64,000 nucleotides of DNA from Asanoa siamensis (GTDB lineage: Bacteria > Actinomycetota > Actinomycetes > Mycobacteriales > Micromonosporaceae). The DNA lies in NCBI RefSeq assembly GCF_016862555.1, contig NZ_BONE01000006.1, positions 1 to 64,000 of the forward strand, given 5' to 3'. The position numbers and the translations under genes are program-made. Numbering within the stretch: position 1 is the stretch's first letter; each line of letters starts with the position of its first letter. Below the pieces are notes generated by a model. That model saw only the letters and a list, made by a program, of their open reading frames with translations. It ran no database searches and was not told the origin of the DNA. This document shows, one piece after another, positions 38,262-47,238 of the stretch.

Positions 38262-39499
38262 GCCGCGCTCCGGGCCAGCCGCAGCCCGCTGAACGCCCAC
38301 CGGGACCGCGCGGGGAAGAAGTTCCGGTAGGTGAGCCGTTCGTGCCCCGGCGGCGTCGCGGCGCAGGCGCCGCGCAAAACGTGCTGGTCGGACATGAACT
38401 TACCGTTGTACTCACCCACGGCCCCGGCGGCGGGCGCGAACCCCGGATACGGCAGGTACGCCGACGCGGTCCACTCCCACACGTCACCGACCATGGCCGC
38501 GCCCGCCCGGCCCGGATGCACCCGGTCGACGTCGAGCAACTGTCCGCGCTCACCCGCCCGGTGCGCAGCGGCGGTCTCCCACTCGAACTCGGTGGGCAGC
38601 CGGGCGCCCGCCCACCGGGCGAACGCGTCGGCCTCGTAGAACGAGACGTGACAGACGGGCTCGCCCGGCACCACCGGCCGCCGCCCGGACAGCGTGTAGG
38701 TGGTCCACCGCCCGTCGACCAGCTCCCAGTAGCCCGGCGCCACCCAGCCCTCGGCCCGGATCGTGGCCCACCCGTCCGACAGCCACAGGTCGGGCCGCCC
38801 GTAGCCGCCGGAGGCCATGAACTCCAGCCAGTCGGCCACCGTCACCGCCCGATCGGCGATCTCGAAGTCCGCCAGCAGCACCTGGTGCCGCGGCCCCTCG
38901 TTGTCGTAGGCGAACCCGCGTCCGTCGTGTCCAATGTCGACGATCCCGCCCGGGATCCGCGACCAGCCCTGCGCCGCCGGGGCGCTCAGGTCGTCCGCCG
39001 GCCGCTCGACGTACACGGGACCGAACGGGTGGGTCGAGAACAGGTGCTTGACGTCCATCACGAGCAGCTCCTGGTGCTGCTGCTCGTGGTGGCACCCCAG
39101 CTCGACGAGCGCGCGGGCCGCGTCGTCCAGCCGCCCCGCGTCCAGCGCCCGCACGACCGCCTCGGTCACGTACTCCCGGTACCGTCCGATGTCGACGACG
39201 CCCGGTCGCGTCACGAGCCCGCGGTGCGGGCGCGGATGCCGCGGCCCGACCGCCTCGTAGTACGAGTTGAACAGATAGCGGTAGCTCGGGTCGAACATCG
39301 TGTACGACGGGTCGGGTCGCAGCACGAACTCCTCGAAGAACCAGGTCGTGTGGGCCCGGTGCCACTTGGTCGGGCTGGCGTCCGGCATCGACTGCGCGGT
39401 CTGGTCCTCGGCGGTCAACCGCGCGGCCAGCGCGTCCGTCGTGGACCGCACGTCGACGAAGCGCGCGACGAGCTGCGGGGTGTCGATGGCGAGCGTCAT
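38258..39499 (-). CDS. egtB: Ergothioneine biosynthesis sulfoxide synthase
   Basis: The 413-residue non-heme iron enzyme joins a thiol donor to hercynine with oxygen. Its N-terminal DinB-like domain carries the iron histidines in 'KWHRAHTTWFFEEF' and 'HHEQQHQELL'. The C-terminal formylglycine-enzyme-like domain ends 'HERLTYRNFFPARSRWAFSGLRLAR'. The ATG has GAGGAGG upstream. It heads a two-gene unit with egtD. No egtA, egtC or egtE gene is next to it, so the thiol donor (gamma-glutamylcysteine or cysteine) is not settled by context. Confidence 0.95.
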   Translation of the reverse strand: MTLAIDTPQLVARFVDVRSTTDALAARLTAEDQTAQSMPDASPTKWHRAHTTWFFEEFVLRPDPSYTMFDPSYRYLFNSYYEAVGPRHPRPHRGLVTRPGVVDIGRYREYVTEAVVRALDAGRLDDAARALVELGCHHEQQHQELLVMDVKHLFSTHPFGPVYVERPADDLSAPAAQGWSRIPGGIVDIGHDGRGFAYDNEGPRHQVLLADFEIADRAVTVADWLEFMASGGYGRPDLWLSDGWATIRAEGWVAPGYWELVDGRWTTYTLSGRRPVVPGEPVCHVSFYEADAFARWAGARLPTEFEWETAAAHRAGERGQLLDVDRVHPGRAGAAMVGDVWEWTASAYLPYPGFAPAAGAVGEYNGKFMSDQHVLRGACAATPPGHERLTYRNFFPARSRWAFSGLRLARSAA

Positions 39500-39530
39500 G
39501 CGAGCCCTCCTCGGCTGCCTTCTGTGTCCC

Positions 39531-39545
39531 GTGACGGTTCGTCAC
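39531..39545. promoter_or_regulatory. Inverted repeat between egtB and the MFS gene
   Basis: GTGACGGTTCGTCAC is a perfect 6-base inverted repeat with a 3-base centre in the 143-base divergent region. It could be an operator for egtB, the exporter gene, or both; no regulator gene is adjacent. Confidence 0.4.
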
Positions 39546-39642
39546 GCGTGTCCGGCGGCTCCGGGACGGGCCGCGATGTCAGGCTAGCCGGGCGAACCCG
39601 CTCGAAAAGGAAGAATCCTCAGATCACCCGGGAGCCCACAGG

Positions 39643-41085
39643 ATGACGACCGAAGCCCGCCGGCGCACGGCGGTCCTGGCGCTGCTCGCGTTCGCGATGC
39701 TGATCGTCTCGCTGGACCAGTACATCGTGGTCGTCGCGCTGCCCGAGATCGGCCGGGGGCTCGGCTACTCGACCCAGACCCTGCAGGCGGTGATCAGCGC
39801 GTACGCCGTGGCGTCGGCGGGTTTCCTGCTGCTCGGCGGCCGCGCCTCGGACCTGCTCGGCCGCCGGCGGGTGCTGGTCGCCGGCCTGACGCTCTACGCG
39901 GTCGGGTCGCTGCTCGGCGGCCTGGCCCCGACCCCCGTCGTGCTGCTCGTGGCCCGGGCCGTGCAGGGCCTCGGCGGCGCGCTGGTCTTCCCGAGCACCC
40001 TCGCGCTGATCAACACCACCTTCCCGGAGGGACCCGAGCGCAACCGGGCCGTGGCGGTCTGGGGCGGCACCGGAGCGGCCGGACTCGTCGTGGGCGTGCT
40101 GCTCGGCGGTGTGCTGACCCAGGGGCTCGGCTGGGAGGCCGTGTTCTTCGTCAACGTGCCGCTGGCCGGTCTGGCGCTGCTGCTGGCGTTCGTGCTGATC
40201 CCCGCCGACCGCGGCCGCGAGGCCGGCCGCCGGTTCGACCTGCCCGGCGCCCTCACCGCCGCGCTCGGCATCACGCTGTTCGTGTTCGCCCTCGTGCAGG
40301 GCCCGAACCTCGGCTGGGCGTCGCCGGGCGTCGTCGCCAGCCTGGCCGGGGCGGTGGTCGCGCTGGCGGCCTGCGCGGTCATCGAACGGCGAGGCCGCGA
40401 CCCGCTGGTGCCGCCGCACCTGCTGCGCAACCGCAACCTCGCCACCGCCGTGGCCATGGCGTTCATGTTCTGGGCGACGTTCGGTTCGGTGCTCTACTTC
40501 CTGACCCTCTACTTCCAGGACGTACGCGGCTACGACGCGCTCGGCACGGGCGTGGCGTTCCTCGTCCCGACCGTCGTGGTCGTCGCCGGCTCGCTCTTCG
40601 CCGGCCGTGCCGCGACCCGCTGGGGCCTGCGGCCCACGCTGGTGGTGGCGCTCGCCGTCGGCGCGGTCGGCGCGCTCGCGCTGGGCCTGGCCATGTCACC
40701 CGACGGCTCGTACGCGGCGCTGATCCCGGGGTTGATCCTGATGAGCGTCGGCGACGGCATCTCGTTCACCGTCATCTTCATCGCCGCCGGCGTCGGGGTG
40801 GCCGACCGCGAGCAGGGTGTCGCCTCCGGGATCACGTCGACCAGCACGTCGATCGGGGCCGCCGTCGGCCTCGCCCTGCTCGTGCTGGTCGCCGACGCGG
40901 GCACCGCGGGCCTGACCGGTGACTCGCTGCGGGTGGCCACGGCGGACGGCTTCCGGACGGCGGTGTTCGTGATCGCCGGCGGGATCGCGGTGACCGCGCT
41001 GCTCGCGCTGAACCTGCGCCCGGCGCCGGAACCGGCGCGCCGCGTCCAACCGTCGTGCCCGCGCGGCGTCACGGCGCCTGAGTAA
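39643..41085 (+). CDS. MFS drug/metabolite exporter (DHA2 type)
   Basis: The 480-residue protein has about 14 membrane helices. Motif A is '[20 protein letters not shown]', motif C-like glycine-rich '[18 protein letters not shown]', and '[18 protein letters not shown]' in helix 1 matches the D1 motif of proton-driven DHA2 exporters (EmrB/QacA group). It probably exports a hydrophobic compound. It is divergent from egtB; whether it relates to ergothioneine is unknown. Confidence 0.88.
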   Translation: MTTEARRRTAVLALLAFAMLIVSLDQYIVVVALPEIGRGLGYSTQTLQAVISAYAVASAGFLLLGGRASDLLGRRRVLVAGLTLYAVGSLLGGLAPTPVVLLVARAVQGLGGALVFPSTLALINTTFPEGPERNRAVAVWGGTGAAGLVVGVLLGGVLTQGLGWEAVFFVNVPLAGLALLLAFVLIPADRGREAGRRFDLPGALTAALGITLFVFALVQGPNLGWASPGVVASLAGAVVALAACAVIERRGRDPLVPPHLLRNRNLATAVAMAFMFWATFGSVLYFLTLYFQDVRGYDALGTGVAFLVPTVVVVAGSLFAGRAATRWGLRPTLVVALAVGAVGALALGLAMSPDGSYAALIPGLILMSVGDGISFTVIFIAAGVGVADREQGVASGITSTSTSIGAAVGLALLVLVADAGTAGLTGDSLRVATADGFRTAVFVIAGGIAVTALLALNLRPAPEPARRVQPSCPRGVTAPE

Positions 41086-41114
41086 TGGCGGTTGACCCCC
41101 GACCCGGCGGTCCG

Positions 41115-41380
41115 TCAGCCCGCCGGCGCGATGTTGTGGTTGAACCGGAACAGGTTCGCCGGGTCGTACGCCCGCTTGATCCGGGCCAGTCGCTCGTAGG
41201 TCGCGGGCTCGTAGCCCCGCCGGGCCCCGCCGGCCGCCGCGTCGTAGTGGCCCATGAAGTTGACCATCGCGCTCCCGGCCACCCAGGGCGCCAGCGCCGC
41301 CAGCATGGCCTCCGCCGGGACGTCGGACCCTGGCCGCGGCGCCGGGCCGGCGCGGTTGAGGGGTGCGGCCGGCCGTGAGC
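41115..41380 (-). pseudogene. C-terminal remnant of a berberine-bridge-type FAD oxidase
   Basis: The frame reads 'PAAPLNRAGPAP', then 'AMVNFMGHYDAA' and finally 'YERLARIKRAYDPANLFRFNHNIAP'. This is the standard C-terminus (BBE domain) of FAD-linked oxidases. The FAD-binding N-terminal two thirds are absent; upstream the frame runs into an unrelated membrane-protein gene on the same strand. It is therefore a truncated remnant of about 85 codons. Confidence 0.7.
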
Positions 41381-41388
41381 GCCGAGGG

Positions 41389-41997
41389 TCAGGCCGCGGC
41401 GAGGGCGGGTGTCGCCGCCGGCGCGGGCGTCGACTTGCGACCGAAGTTGAAGGTGACGTCCGGCATCCGGCGCAACGCCCGGATGCCCCACAGGGCGCAG
41501 ACGCCGACCATCACGACGGTGAGGACGCCGCTCAGCACGCCCCGGGACAGCAGGGCCGCGTCGAGGCCGATGTGCAGGAAGCCGAGGCTCATCCCCGCGT
41601 CGACCAGCCGGCCCAGGCCCCACAGGGCGGCCGTCTGCATGAAGACCCGGCGCAGCCCCGGGTGACTGTGCAGGTGCGCCGGCAGGTGGACGAAGTCGCG
41701 GGCCAGCCGCATCGTGATGGGCCGGCCGAGCAGGGCGCTGCCGAGGAACAGCGCCGCCATGAAGACCGAGGCGATCACCGGTTGGACGAAGTAGATCAGC
41801 GCGCTGGACAGCGCCAGCGAGACCGAGGCCCGCGCGACCATCGCGCCCGTGCAGACGAGCAGCGTGCCGGGGAGGTGGCGGCCGGTGATCCACCGGATCG
41901 TCACCGTGCCGACGGACCACCCGATCACCGCGATCAGCGCGGGCAGCAGCCCGGCCGTGTGCAACAGGATGTAGAGAAGGCCCGTCGGTACGAGCAC
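41389..41997 (-). CDS. VC0807-like membrane protein
   Basis: The product is at least 202 residues with about five membrane helices and resembles VC0807/DUF3159-type proteins ('PLL..ALW.LGR.VD.G' pattern near residues 125-140). Function unknown. GTG 41997 is the first standard start codon, but homologous-looking sequence (RPALVRAARLFAET) precedes it in the open frame up to a stop at 42096. In that extension there is no ATG, GTG or TTG. A rare start (ATC at 42087 behind GGGAG, or CTG) or a lost start codon is possible. Confidence 0.65.
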   Translation of the reverse strand: MLVPTGLLYILLHTAGLLPALIAVIGWSVGTVTIRWITGRHLPGTLLVCTGAMVARASVSLALSSALIYFVQPVIASVFMAALFLGSALLGRPITMRLARDFVHLPAHLHSHPGLRRVFMQTAALWGLGRLVDAGMSLGFLHIGLDAALLSRGVLSGVLTVVMVGVCALWGIRALRRMPDVTFNFGRKSTPAPAATPALAAA

Positions 41998-42195
41998 GGT
42001 CTCAGCGAACAGGCGAGCGGCGCGGACCAGTGCTGGTCGGATGGCGCCGAGCTCGATGACGTGGGGACCCGCTTCGTCGTGGCTGATGGTGGTTCAACTC
42101 CCGGGGGAATCGTCTCGGGCGGAGAGCCCACCGTAGCCAGGCCACCTGAACGCGACTCCCGGTAATCCCGCGTATCCGGCGAAAGAGGGACGAGA

Positions 42196-42219
42196 CCTCA
42201 CGAAATTCCCCTCGTGAGG
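42196..42219 (-). terminator. Terminator of the ECF/siderophore operon
   Basis: CCTCACGA and TCGTGAGG form a perfect 8-base-pair stem around an 8-base loop, 14 bases after the stop of the siderophore-interacting protein gene. On the minus strand it is followed by a T/C-rich run (TCTCGTCCCTCTTTC). Confidence 0.7.
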
Positions 42220-42233
42220 CCTGTCACCCGCTG

Positions 42234-43055
42234 TCACCTGGCCGCGTGGCCGTGCCGCCAGTACCCGACGAAGTCGACGTGCGCCTTGGAAATACTACGC
42301 TCAGTAATCAGGTGCTTACGTCCGCCCGTGACGAGCGCCGACTCGCCGACCAGGTAGCCGTACATCACCCCGTCCGGCAGATCGGCGCCGCGCAGCGTCT
42401 CCAGCGCGAGCGCACCCGGCACACCGGGCGCCTGCGCCTCGTCCCGGTGCAGCCACACCACCCGCATCCCGTCGGGCGTCCGGAACGCCTGGCGGTCCGC
42501 GCCGCTCGGGATCTCGACGATGGCCAGACCGCGCGCCTCGTCCGTCAGCGACTCGCAGATGCCCGCCACCGCCGGCATCCCGGTCTCGTCCGCGACGAGC
42601 AGCGTCCAGTCGTGGGCGTGCCGCGGGTTGTAGCCGACCCCCTGGTCCAGCAGGCCGATCTGGTCGCCGGGCCGGGCGGTCGTGGCGAACGCGGCGGCCG
42701 GCCCGCTGCTGCCGTCGGCCTCGACGTGCACGACGAAGTCGACGTCGAGCTCCCGCAGGTCGCGGTGGAAGGCCCGCACCGTGTAGTTGCGCACGTGCGG
42801 CCGCTTCGCCCGCGGTGTGGCCAGGTACTGCGCGTACCACATGCTCGAGGAGCGGGTCGGCAGGCGCAGTGTCTCCTGGCCCTCGCGCGCCAGGAACAGG
42901 CGCATCCACTGGTCGAAGCCGACCGCGGTGAACTGGTCGAGCCCGGCGCCACCGAGCGTCACCCGGATCACGTGCGGGCTGATGTGCTTGGTGCCGACCA
43001 CGTCCACCATCAGGACGTGCGGGTCGACAGGCTTGCGCCCCTTGTAGCTCGCCAT
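42234..43055 (-). CDS. Siderophore-interacting protein (FAD-dependent ferric-siderophore reductase)
   Basis: The 273-residue protein has an FAD-binding N-terminal domain with 'VRNYTVRAFHRD' (RxYT-type flavin motif) and a C-terminal SIP domain with 'LLVADETGMPAVAGI' and 'YGYLVGESALV', ending 'WRHGHAA'. Family members (ViuB/YqjH type) reduce Fe3+ in imported siderophores in the cytoplasm, releasing iron. It is the last gene of an operon encoding a siderophore-binding lipoprotein and an ECF transporter; it starts 3 bases after the S-component stop. It probably processes whatever that transporter imports. Confidence 0.93.
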   Translation of the reverse strand: MASYKGRKPVDPHVLMVDVVGTKHISPHVIRVTLGGAGLDQFTAVGFDQWMRLFLAREGQETLRLPTRSSSMWYAQYLATPRAKRPHVRNYTVRAFHRDLRELDVDFVVHVEADGSSGPAAAFATTARPGDQIGLLDQGVGYNPRHAHDWTLLVADETGMPAVAGICESLTDEARGLAIVEIPSGADRQAFRTPDGMRVVWLHRDEAQAPGVPGALALETLRGADLPDGVMYGYLVGESALVTGGRKHLITERSISKAHVDFVGYWRHGHAAR

Positions 43056-43058
43056 TGC

Positions 43059-43616
43059 TCAGGCCTCCGGAACGGTACGACGGGGTGCGATGCCGCGGGC
43101 GACGCCCGTGGCCTCCAGACGGCGCGCGACGACGAGCCCGAGCGCGGTGAACGCGGCCTGGCTGCCCAGCATCAGCGCGAAGAAGACGACCTGCGCCCAC
43201 GCGGGCATCGTGGAGATGTCGAAGGCCGCGTAGGCGGACAGTGCATAGAGGACGGTGAAGACCGCGGCGGTGAGGTGGAACAGCCAGGGTGCCCAGACGC
43301 GGTACCGCGTGACCAGGAAGCCCAGCTCGATGGCGGTGCCCACCATCAGGCAGGTGACGACGGCACTCGGCCCGGCCGGCGTCGGGATGCTGATGACACC
43401 GGCGATGAACGTGGTGAGCACCGCGGACCCGGGCCGGCGCAGCACCGCCAGCGCGACCACCGGGCCGATGATCCAGAGCCCGACCATCGGCGCGTACGCC
43501 AGGGGAACGCTCGCCGAGACGCTGAACGCCGCGAAGTTCGTGGGTATCAGCAGCACGCCGGTCGCCGCCCCGATGGCCGCGCAGGCCATCAGGAACCGGG
43601 TCGTCATCTTCTTCAC
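43059..43616 (-). CDS. ECF transporter S component (substrate-binding membrane protein)
   Basis: The 185-residue protein has six membrane helices, the size and topology of ECF S components, and resembles the YkoE-like group. The GTG start overlaps the EcfT stop (GTGA) and has GGAGG six bases upstream. In ECF transporters the S component binds the substrate and is toppled by the EcfT-ATPase module. Known substrates are mostly vitamins and metals. Its place between an iron-box-controlled lipoprotein gene and a siderophore reductase gene suggests an iron-related substrate, possibly a siderophore or heme-like molecule; this is inference. Confidence 0.8.
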   Translation of the reverse strand: MKKMTTRFLMACAAIGAATGVLLIPTNFAAFSVSASVPLAYAPMVGLWIIGPVVALAVLRRPGSAVLTTFIAGVISIPTPAGPSAVVTCLMVGTAIELGFLVTRYRVWAPWLFHLTAAVFTVLYALSAYAAFDISTMPAWAQVVFFALMLGSQAAFTALGLVVARRLEATGVARGIAPRRTVPEA

Positions 43617-44380
43617 CGTGGACCTCCGGACACGAGGGGTAGGAGCAGGGCGCTGGCGACCAGCGCGGTCAGCAGCACGACGTCGCGGAGCCGGAACGGG
43701 ACGTGCCGGCGCTCGGTGCGGGTGGGGTGGGCGCCGAAGCCACGCGCCTCCATCGACAGCGACACCCGGTCGGCGTGCCGCATGCCGCCGGCCAGCAGCG
43801 GGATCGCGTACCCGAGCTGTCGTCCGACCGCCGCGACCGGACCTCGGCCGCCGGCGACCCTGCGGACCCGGTGGGCACTGCGGATCGTCTCCAGCTCCTG
43901 GCCGAAGCGCGGCACGAACCGCATGGCGGCGAGGCCGGCGTAGCCGACGCGGTAGGGCAGCCGCAGCTGCGTGATCATCGCCCGGACCAGGTCGGCGCCG
44001 TCCGTGGTGAGGCCCGACACCAACGCGAGCAGCACGACGGCGGCCACCCGCAGGCCGGTCGCGAGCCCGTTCTCCAGCGCGCCCGACCAGAGGGTGAGCG
44101 GCCCGAGCCGCACGAGCGCGTGGGTGTGGTCGACGAGCGCCGGGTCGGTCCACGCACCGAACGACACGGTCATCACCCCGACCAGCGCGGTCGTCCCGGC
44201 GACCACCAGGCCCAGGGTTCGCGCGGGTAGCCGGCCGCCGGCCAGCAGCAGGGCGAGGGCGAGCGCGGCGAACAGGGCGGGGGTGACCGGGTCGCGGGAG
44301 CCGATGGCGACCACCATCGCGGGGATCGGCCCGAGGACCTTCACCAACGGGTTGTACGACCGGAGGTCCGTCACGGTCAC
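43613..44380 (-). CDS. ECF transporter T component (EcfT)
   Basis: The 255-residue membrane protein couples the ATPase to the S component. It has about five helices and the EcfT coupling motif in 'SMEARGFGA' (Ala-Arg-Gly) plus a first arginine-rich motif at 'IRSAHRVRRV'. The GTG start overlaps the ATPase stop (GTGA), which excludes the longer arginine-rich extension of the frame. Confidence 0.88.
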   Translation of the reverse strand: MTVTDLRSYNPLVKVLGPIPAMVVAIGSRDPVTPALFAALALALLLAGGRLPARTLGLVVAGTTALVGVMTVSFGAWTDPALVDHTHALVRLGPLTLWSGALENGLATGLRVAAVVLLALVSGLTTDGADLVRAMITQLRLPYRVGYAGLAAMRFVPRFGQELETIRSAHRVRRVAGGRGPVAAVGRQLGYAIPLLAGGMRHADRVSLSMEARGFGAHPTRTERRHVPFRLRDVVLLTALVASALLLPLVSGGPR

Positions 44381-46119
44381 GGGCGCACCGCCGCGACGGC
44401 TCCGGCCGGGACGTCGGCGAGCCGGGTGACCGCGCGCCACTCCGGGTGGTTGACCAGCGCTCCGGTCGCGCGGGCGAGCGGCGGGCGGCGCAGCCCCGCC
44501 CGGGCAAGGGTTTCCGCGTCCGCGAAGACGGTGGCCGGCGGTGCGTCGGCGACGACCCGGCCGTCCGCGAGCACCACCACGCGGGTCGCGTGGTCGGCGA
44601 CGAGCTGCATGTCGTGGGTGACCACCAGCACCGTGGTGCCGGCACGGTGCAGGTCGGCGAGCAGGCCGAGCAGCTCTCCGGCCCGCTGCCGGTCCTGCCC
44701 GAACGTGGGTTCGTCGAGGACCAGGATCTGGGGCCGGCAGATGATCGCCGTGGCGACCGAGAGCCGCCGCTTCTGGCCGCCCGAGAGCAGGAACGGGTGC
44801 CGGTCGCGCAGCTCCGTGAGCCCGAACCGGTCGAGCACGTCGTCGACCCGCGCCGTCACCTCGGCCGCCGCCACGCCGCGCAGCCGCAGCCCGTGCGCGA
44901 GCTCGTCGTCGACGCGGCCGGTGACGAACTGATGCTCGGGGTTCTGGAAGACGAAGCCGACCAGCCCGGAGAGCGTGCGGCCGTCGGACCGGGCCGGGTC
45001 GACCCCGGCGATCCGCACCGTGTCCCGGGGTGGGGCGAACACGCCGGCGACCGCCTGGGCCAGCGTGGTCTTGCCGGCGCCGTTCGCACCTACCACGGCC
45101 ACCAGCTCGCTCGCGGCGACGGTGAGGTCGACGTCGTGCAGGACCGGTACGCCGCCGCGGCGCACGGTCAGCCCGGACACCCGGACTACCGGTTCACGCG
45201 GCGGTGGTGGTGCCGGCGGTGCCAAAGGCGGCGGCAGGGCGGGCCGCGCGTCGAGCGCGGCGGCGAGCTCGCCGGGGGTCAGCGGCAGCGGCGCCAGGTC
45301 CACGCCGTGGTCGCGCAGCCGCAGTGCGGCCAGTGTGGACTGTGGCAACCAGACACCCAGCTCGGCCACCAGATCGGCGTTGTCGGCCAGGGTCGGCCGG
45401 ACCGGCCCGTCGAGCACCGGCCGCCCCGCGCCGTCCAGCACGACGACCCGGTCGACCAGCTCCACGGCGGTGTCGAGGTTGTGCTCGACCAGCAGCACCG
45501 CGTGCGCGCCGGTGGCGACGAGCCGGCGCAGCAGGGCGTGCACCTCTTCGACCCCCGCCGGGTCCAGGTTGGCGGTGGGCTCGTCCAGCACGAGCAACGG
45601 AGCCCGCAGCGCCAGCGCGCAGGCGATCGCGAGCCGCTGCCGCCCGCCGCCGGAGAGCCGGGCCGGGTCGTCGTCGCGCCGGTCCCACAGACCGACGGTG
45701 CGCAGGGCGTCCTCCGCCCGCTCGCGCACCTCGGGGGCCGGCACGCACAGGTTCTCGGGGCCGAAGCAGACCTCGTCGAGCACGGTGGCCATCACGACCT
45801 GGGCGTCCGGGTCCTGGAACACCATCGCCACGTGCGCGGCGAGCTCCGGGACCGGAGAGTCCACGGTGGACCGGCCGGCGACCCGCACCGCGCCGTCCAT
45901 CCGGGCGGTGACGACCTGCGGGACGAGGCCGTTGCAGGTCAACGTCAGCGTCGACTTGCCGCACCCGGACGGGCCGAGCAGCAGCACGGCCTCGCCCGGG
46001 TGCACGTCGAAGGAGACGCCCGCCGGGGTCGGCCGGCCGTACCGGATCGCGTCGTCGGCGGCGCCGGGCAGCTCGTGCCGCACGGCGACGCCGGCGAACG
46101 CGATCAGCGGTGTGGTCAC
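44377..46119 (-). CDS. ECF transporter ATPase with two fused ABC domains
   Basis: The 580-residue protein joins two nucleotide-binding domains. The first (about residues 1-260) has Walker A 'GPSGCGKST', signature 'LSGGGRQRL' and Walker B 'LLVLDEPTANLD'. The second (about 325-560) has 'GANGAGKTT', 'LSGGQKRRL' and 'ILVLDEPTFGQD'. A proline-rich linker lies between. Fused EcfA1-A2 proteins occur in YkoD-type systems. The GTG start overlaps the stop of the binding-lipoprotein gene (GTGA). Confidence 0.9.
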   Translation of the reverse strand: MTTPLIAFAGVAVRHELPGAADDAIRYGRPTPAGVSFDVHPGEAVLLLGPSGCGKSTLTLTCNGLVPQVVTARMDGAVRVAGRSTVDSPVPELAAHVAMVFQDPDAQVVMATVLDEVCFGPENLCVPAPEVRERAEDALRTVGLWDRRDDDPARLSGGGRQRLAIACALALRAPLLVLDEPTANLDPAGVEEVHALLRRLVATGAHAVLLVEHNLDTAVELVDRVVVLDGAGRPVLDGPVRPTLADNADLVAELGVWLPQSTLAALRLRDHGVDLAPLPLTPGELAAALDARPALPPPLAPPAPPPPREPVVRVSGLTVRRGGVPVLHDVDLTVAASELVAVVGANGAGKTTLAQAVAGVFAPPRDTVRIAGVDPARSDGRTLSGLVGFVFQNPEHQFVTGRVDDELAHGLRLRGVAAAEVTARVDDVLDRFGLTELRDRHPFLLSGGQKRRLSVATAIICRPQILVLDEPTFGQDRQRAGELLGLLADLHRAGTTVLVVTHDMQLVADHATRVVVLADGRVVADAPPATVFADAETLARAGLRRPPLARATGALVNHPEWRAVTRLADVPAGAVAAVRP

Positions 46120-47156
46120 TGCCGCGGGGCCCGCTTCACCTCGGTCGCGGGGTCGCCGTCGATGGCCGTCGCCATCTGCGGCACCAGGTTGTCCAGCAGG
46201 TAGGGCAGGCTCAGCGGCGTGATGAAGGAGGTCGCGGCGCCGAGCACCTCGCCGTTCTCGAGGAACACGTCGCGGGCCTCGCTCTTGACCTTCAGGGTGG
46301 CGTACAGCGGGTTGGCGTGGATCGACGCCCTGTCCTTGGCGTAGTCGTCGATCAGCCAGACCAGGACGTCGGTGTCGACCAGGTTGGTCTTCTCCGGGCT
46401 CAGCGTCACGCCGAACTCGGTGCCGGTCAACGCGTCCAGCCCGTCGGGCAGCCTGAAGCCGAGGTCCTTCAGGAAGCGGCCGCGGGCGTCCTGCGACCCG
46501 TACACGTAGATGCCCTGGTAGTAGGTGACCACCGCGGCGACCTTGTCCGCGAACGCGGGGTTGGCCTGCCGGGCCGCGGCGAAGCGCGCCTCGATGTCCG
46601 AGATGACCTTCTCGGCCTCGGCCGTCTTCCCGACCGCGGCGCCGACGACCCGGGTCAGCTCCTGCCAGCTCGCGCCGAAGTCGATGACGCCCTTGGGCTC
46701 GGGGACGGTGGGTACGCGCGCCGAGAGCTTCTCGTACTCCTCCTTGGTCATTCCGGAGTAGACGCCGAGCACCAGGTCCGGGTCGAGCGCCAGCACCTTC
46801 TCGATCTCGATGCCGTCGGTCGGCTTGAGCACCTGGGGGACCGGGTTGCCGCCCAGCTCGTCCTTGGCCCACGGCCAGATCGCGCCGGGCTGCTCGCCCC
46901 ACCACTCGGTAGTCGCGACCGGGGTGATGCCCAGCGCGAGGAGGGCGTCCTGCTCGACGAGGCCGACGACGACGATGCGCTTCGGCTCGGCGGGGACGGT
47001 GGTCGTGCCGTACTTGTGCTCGATGACGGCCGGGAAGGCAGCCGCCGAGCCGGCCGCGGGCGCGGCGTCCGTCGGGTCGTCGGACCCGCAGGCGGAGAGG
47101 CCGGCCGCGAGCAGCGCAACGCTGGTCACGGCGGCGATATGACGACCCAGACGCAT
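46116..47156 (-). CDS. Iron-siderophore substrate-binding lipoprotein (FecB/FhuD type)
   Basis: The 346-residue protein has a lipobox (LSAC) and the type III periplasmic-binding fold: 'VPAEPKRIVVVGLVEQDALLALGITPV' at the start, 'VLALDPDLVLG', 'YYQGIYVYG', and a long central helix. It should bind ferric siderophores outside the cell. The ATG has GAAGGAA upstream. It is the first gene of the minus-strand operon, yet its classical partner permeases are encoded by the divergent plus-strand operon across an iron box. Confidence 0.92.
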   Translation of the reverse strand: MRLGRHIAAVTSVALLAAGLSACGSDDPTDAAPAAGSAAAFPAVIEHKYGTTTVPAEPKRIVVVGLVEQDALLALGITPVATTEWWGEQPGAIWPWAKDELGGNPVPQVLKPTDGIEIEKVLALDPDLVLGVYSGMTKEEYEKLSARVPTVPEPKGVIDFGASWQELTRVVGAAVGKTAEAEKVISDIEARFAAARQANPAFADKVAAVVTYYQGIYVYGSQDARGRFLKDLGFRLPDGLDALTGTEFGVTLSPEKTNLVDTDVLVWLIDDYAKDRASIHANPLYATLKVKSEARDVFLENGEVLGAATSFITPLSLPYLLDNLVPQMATAIDGDPATEVKRAPRQ

Positions 47157-47198
47157 GGGGTTCCTTCCGGTGGAGCATTGCTGGACTCGACCGGGAGC

Positions 47199-47217
47199 AT
47201 AGGTTAGCCTGCCCTAA
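47199..47217. promoter_or_regulatory. Iron box (IdeR/DmdR-type site) in the divergent iron promoter
   Basis: ATAGGTTAGCCTGCCCTAA matches the 19-base iron-box consensus TTAGGTTAGGCTAACCTAA at 15 positions. It lies in the 82-base region between the two divergent operons, so iron-loaded IdeR/DmdR should repress both. Confidence 0.8.
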
Positions 47218-47238
47218 CTGTCTACGAGGGAGGCGGGA

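Noticed and set aside
43059-46119. Possibility that the ECF genes are a thiamine-precursor (YkoEDC) importer under a TPP riboswitch
   Set aside because: No TPP riboswitch-like conserved sequence is seen upstream, no thiamine genes are adjacent, and the operon starts at an iron box. The YkoE-like resemblance keeps the idea alive but it is not preferred.
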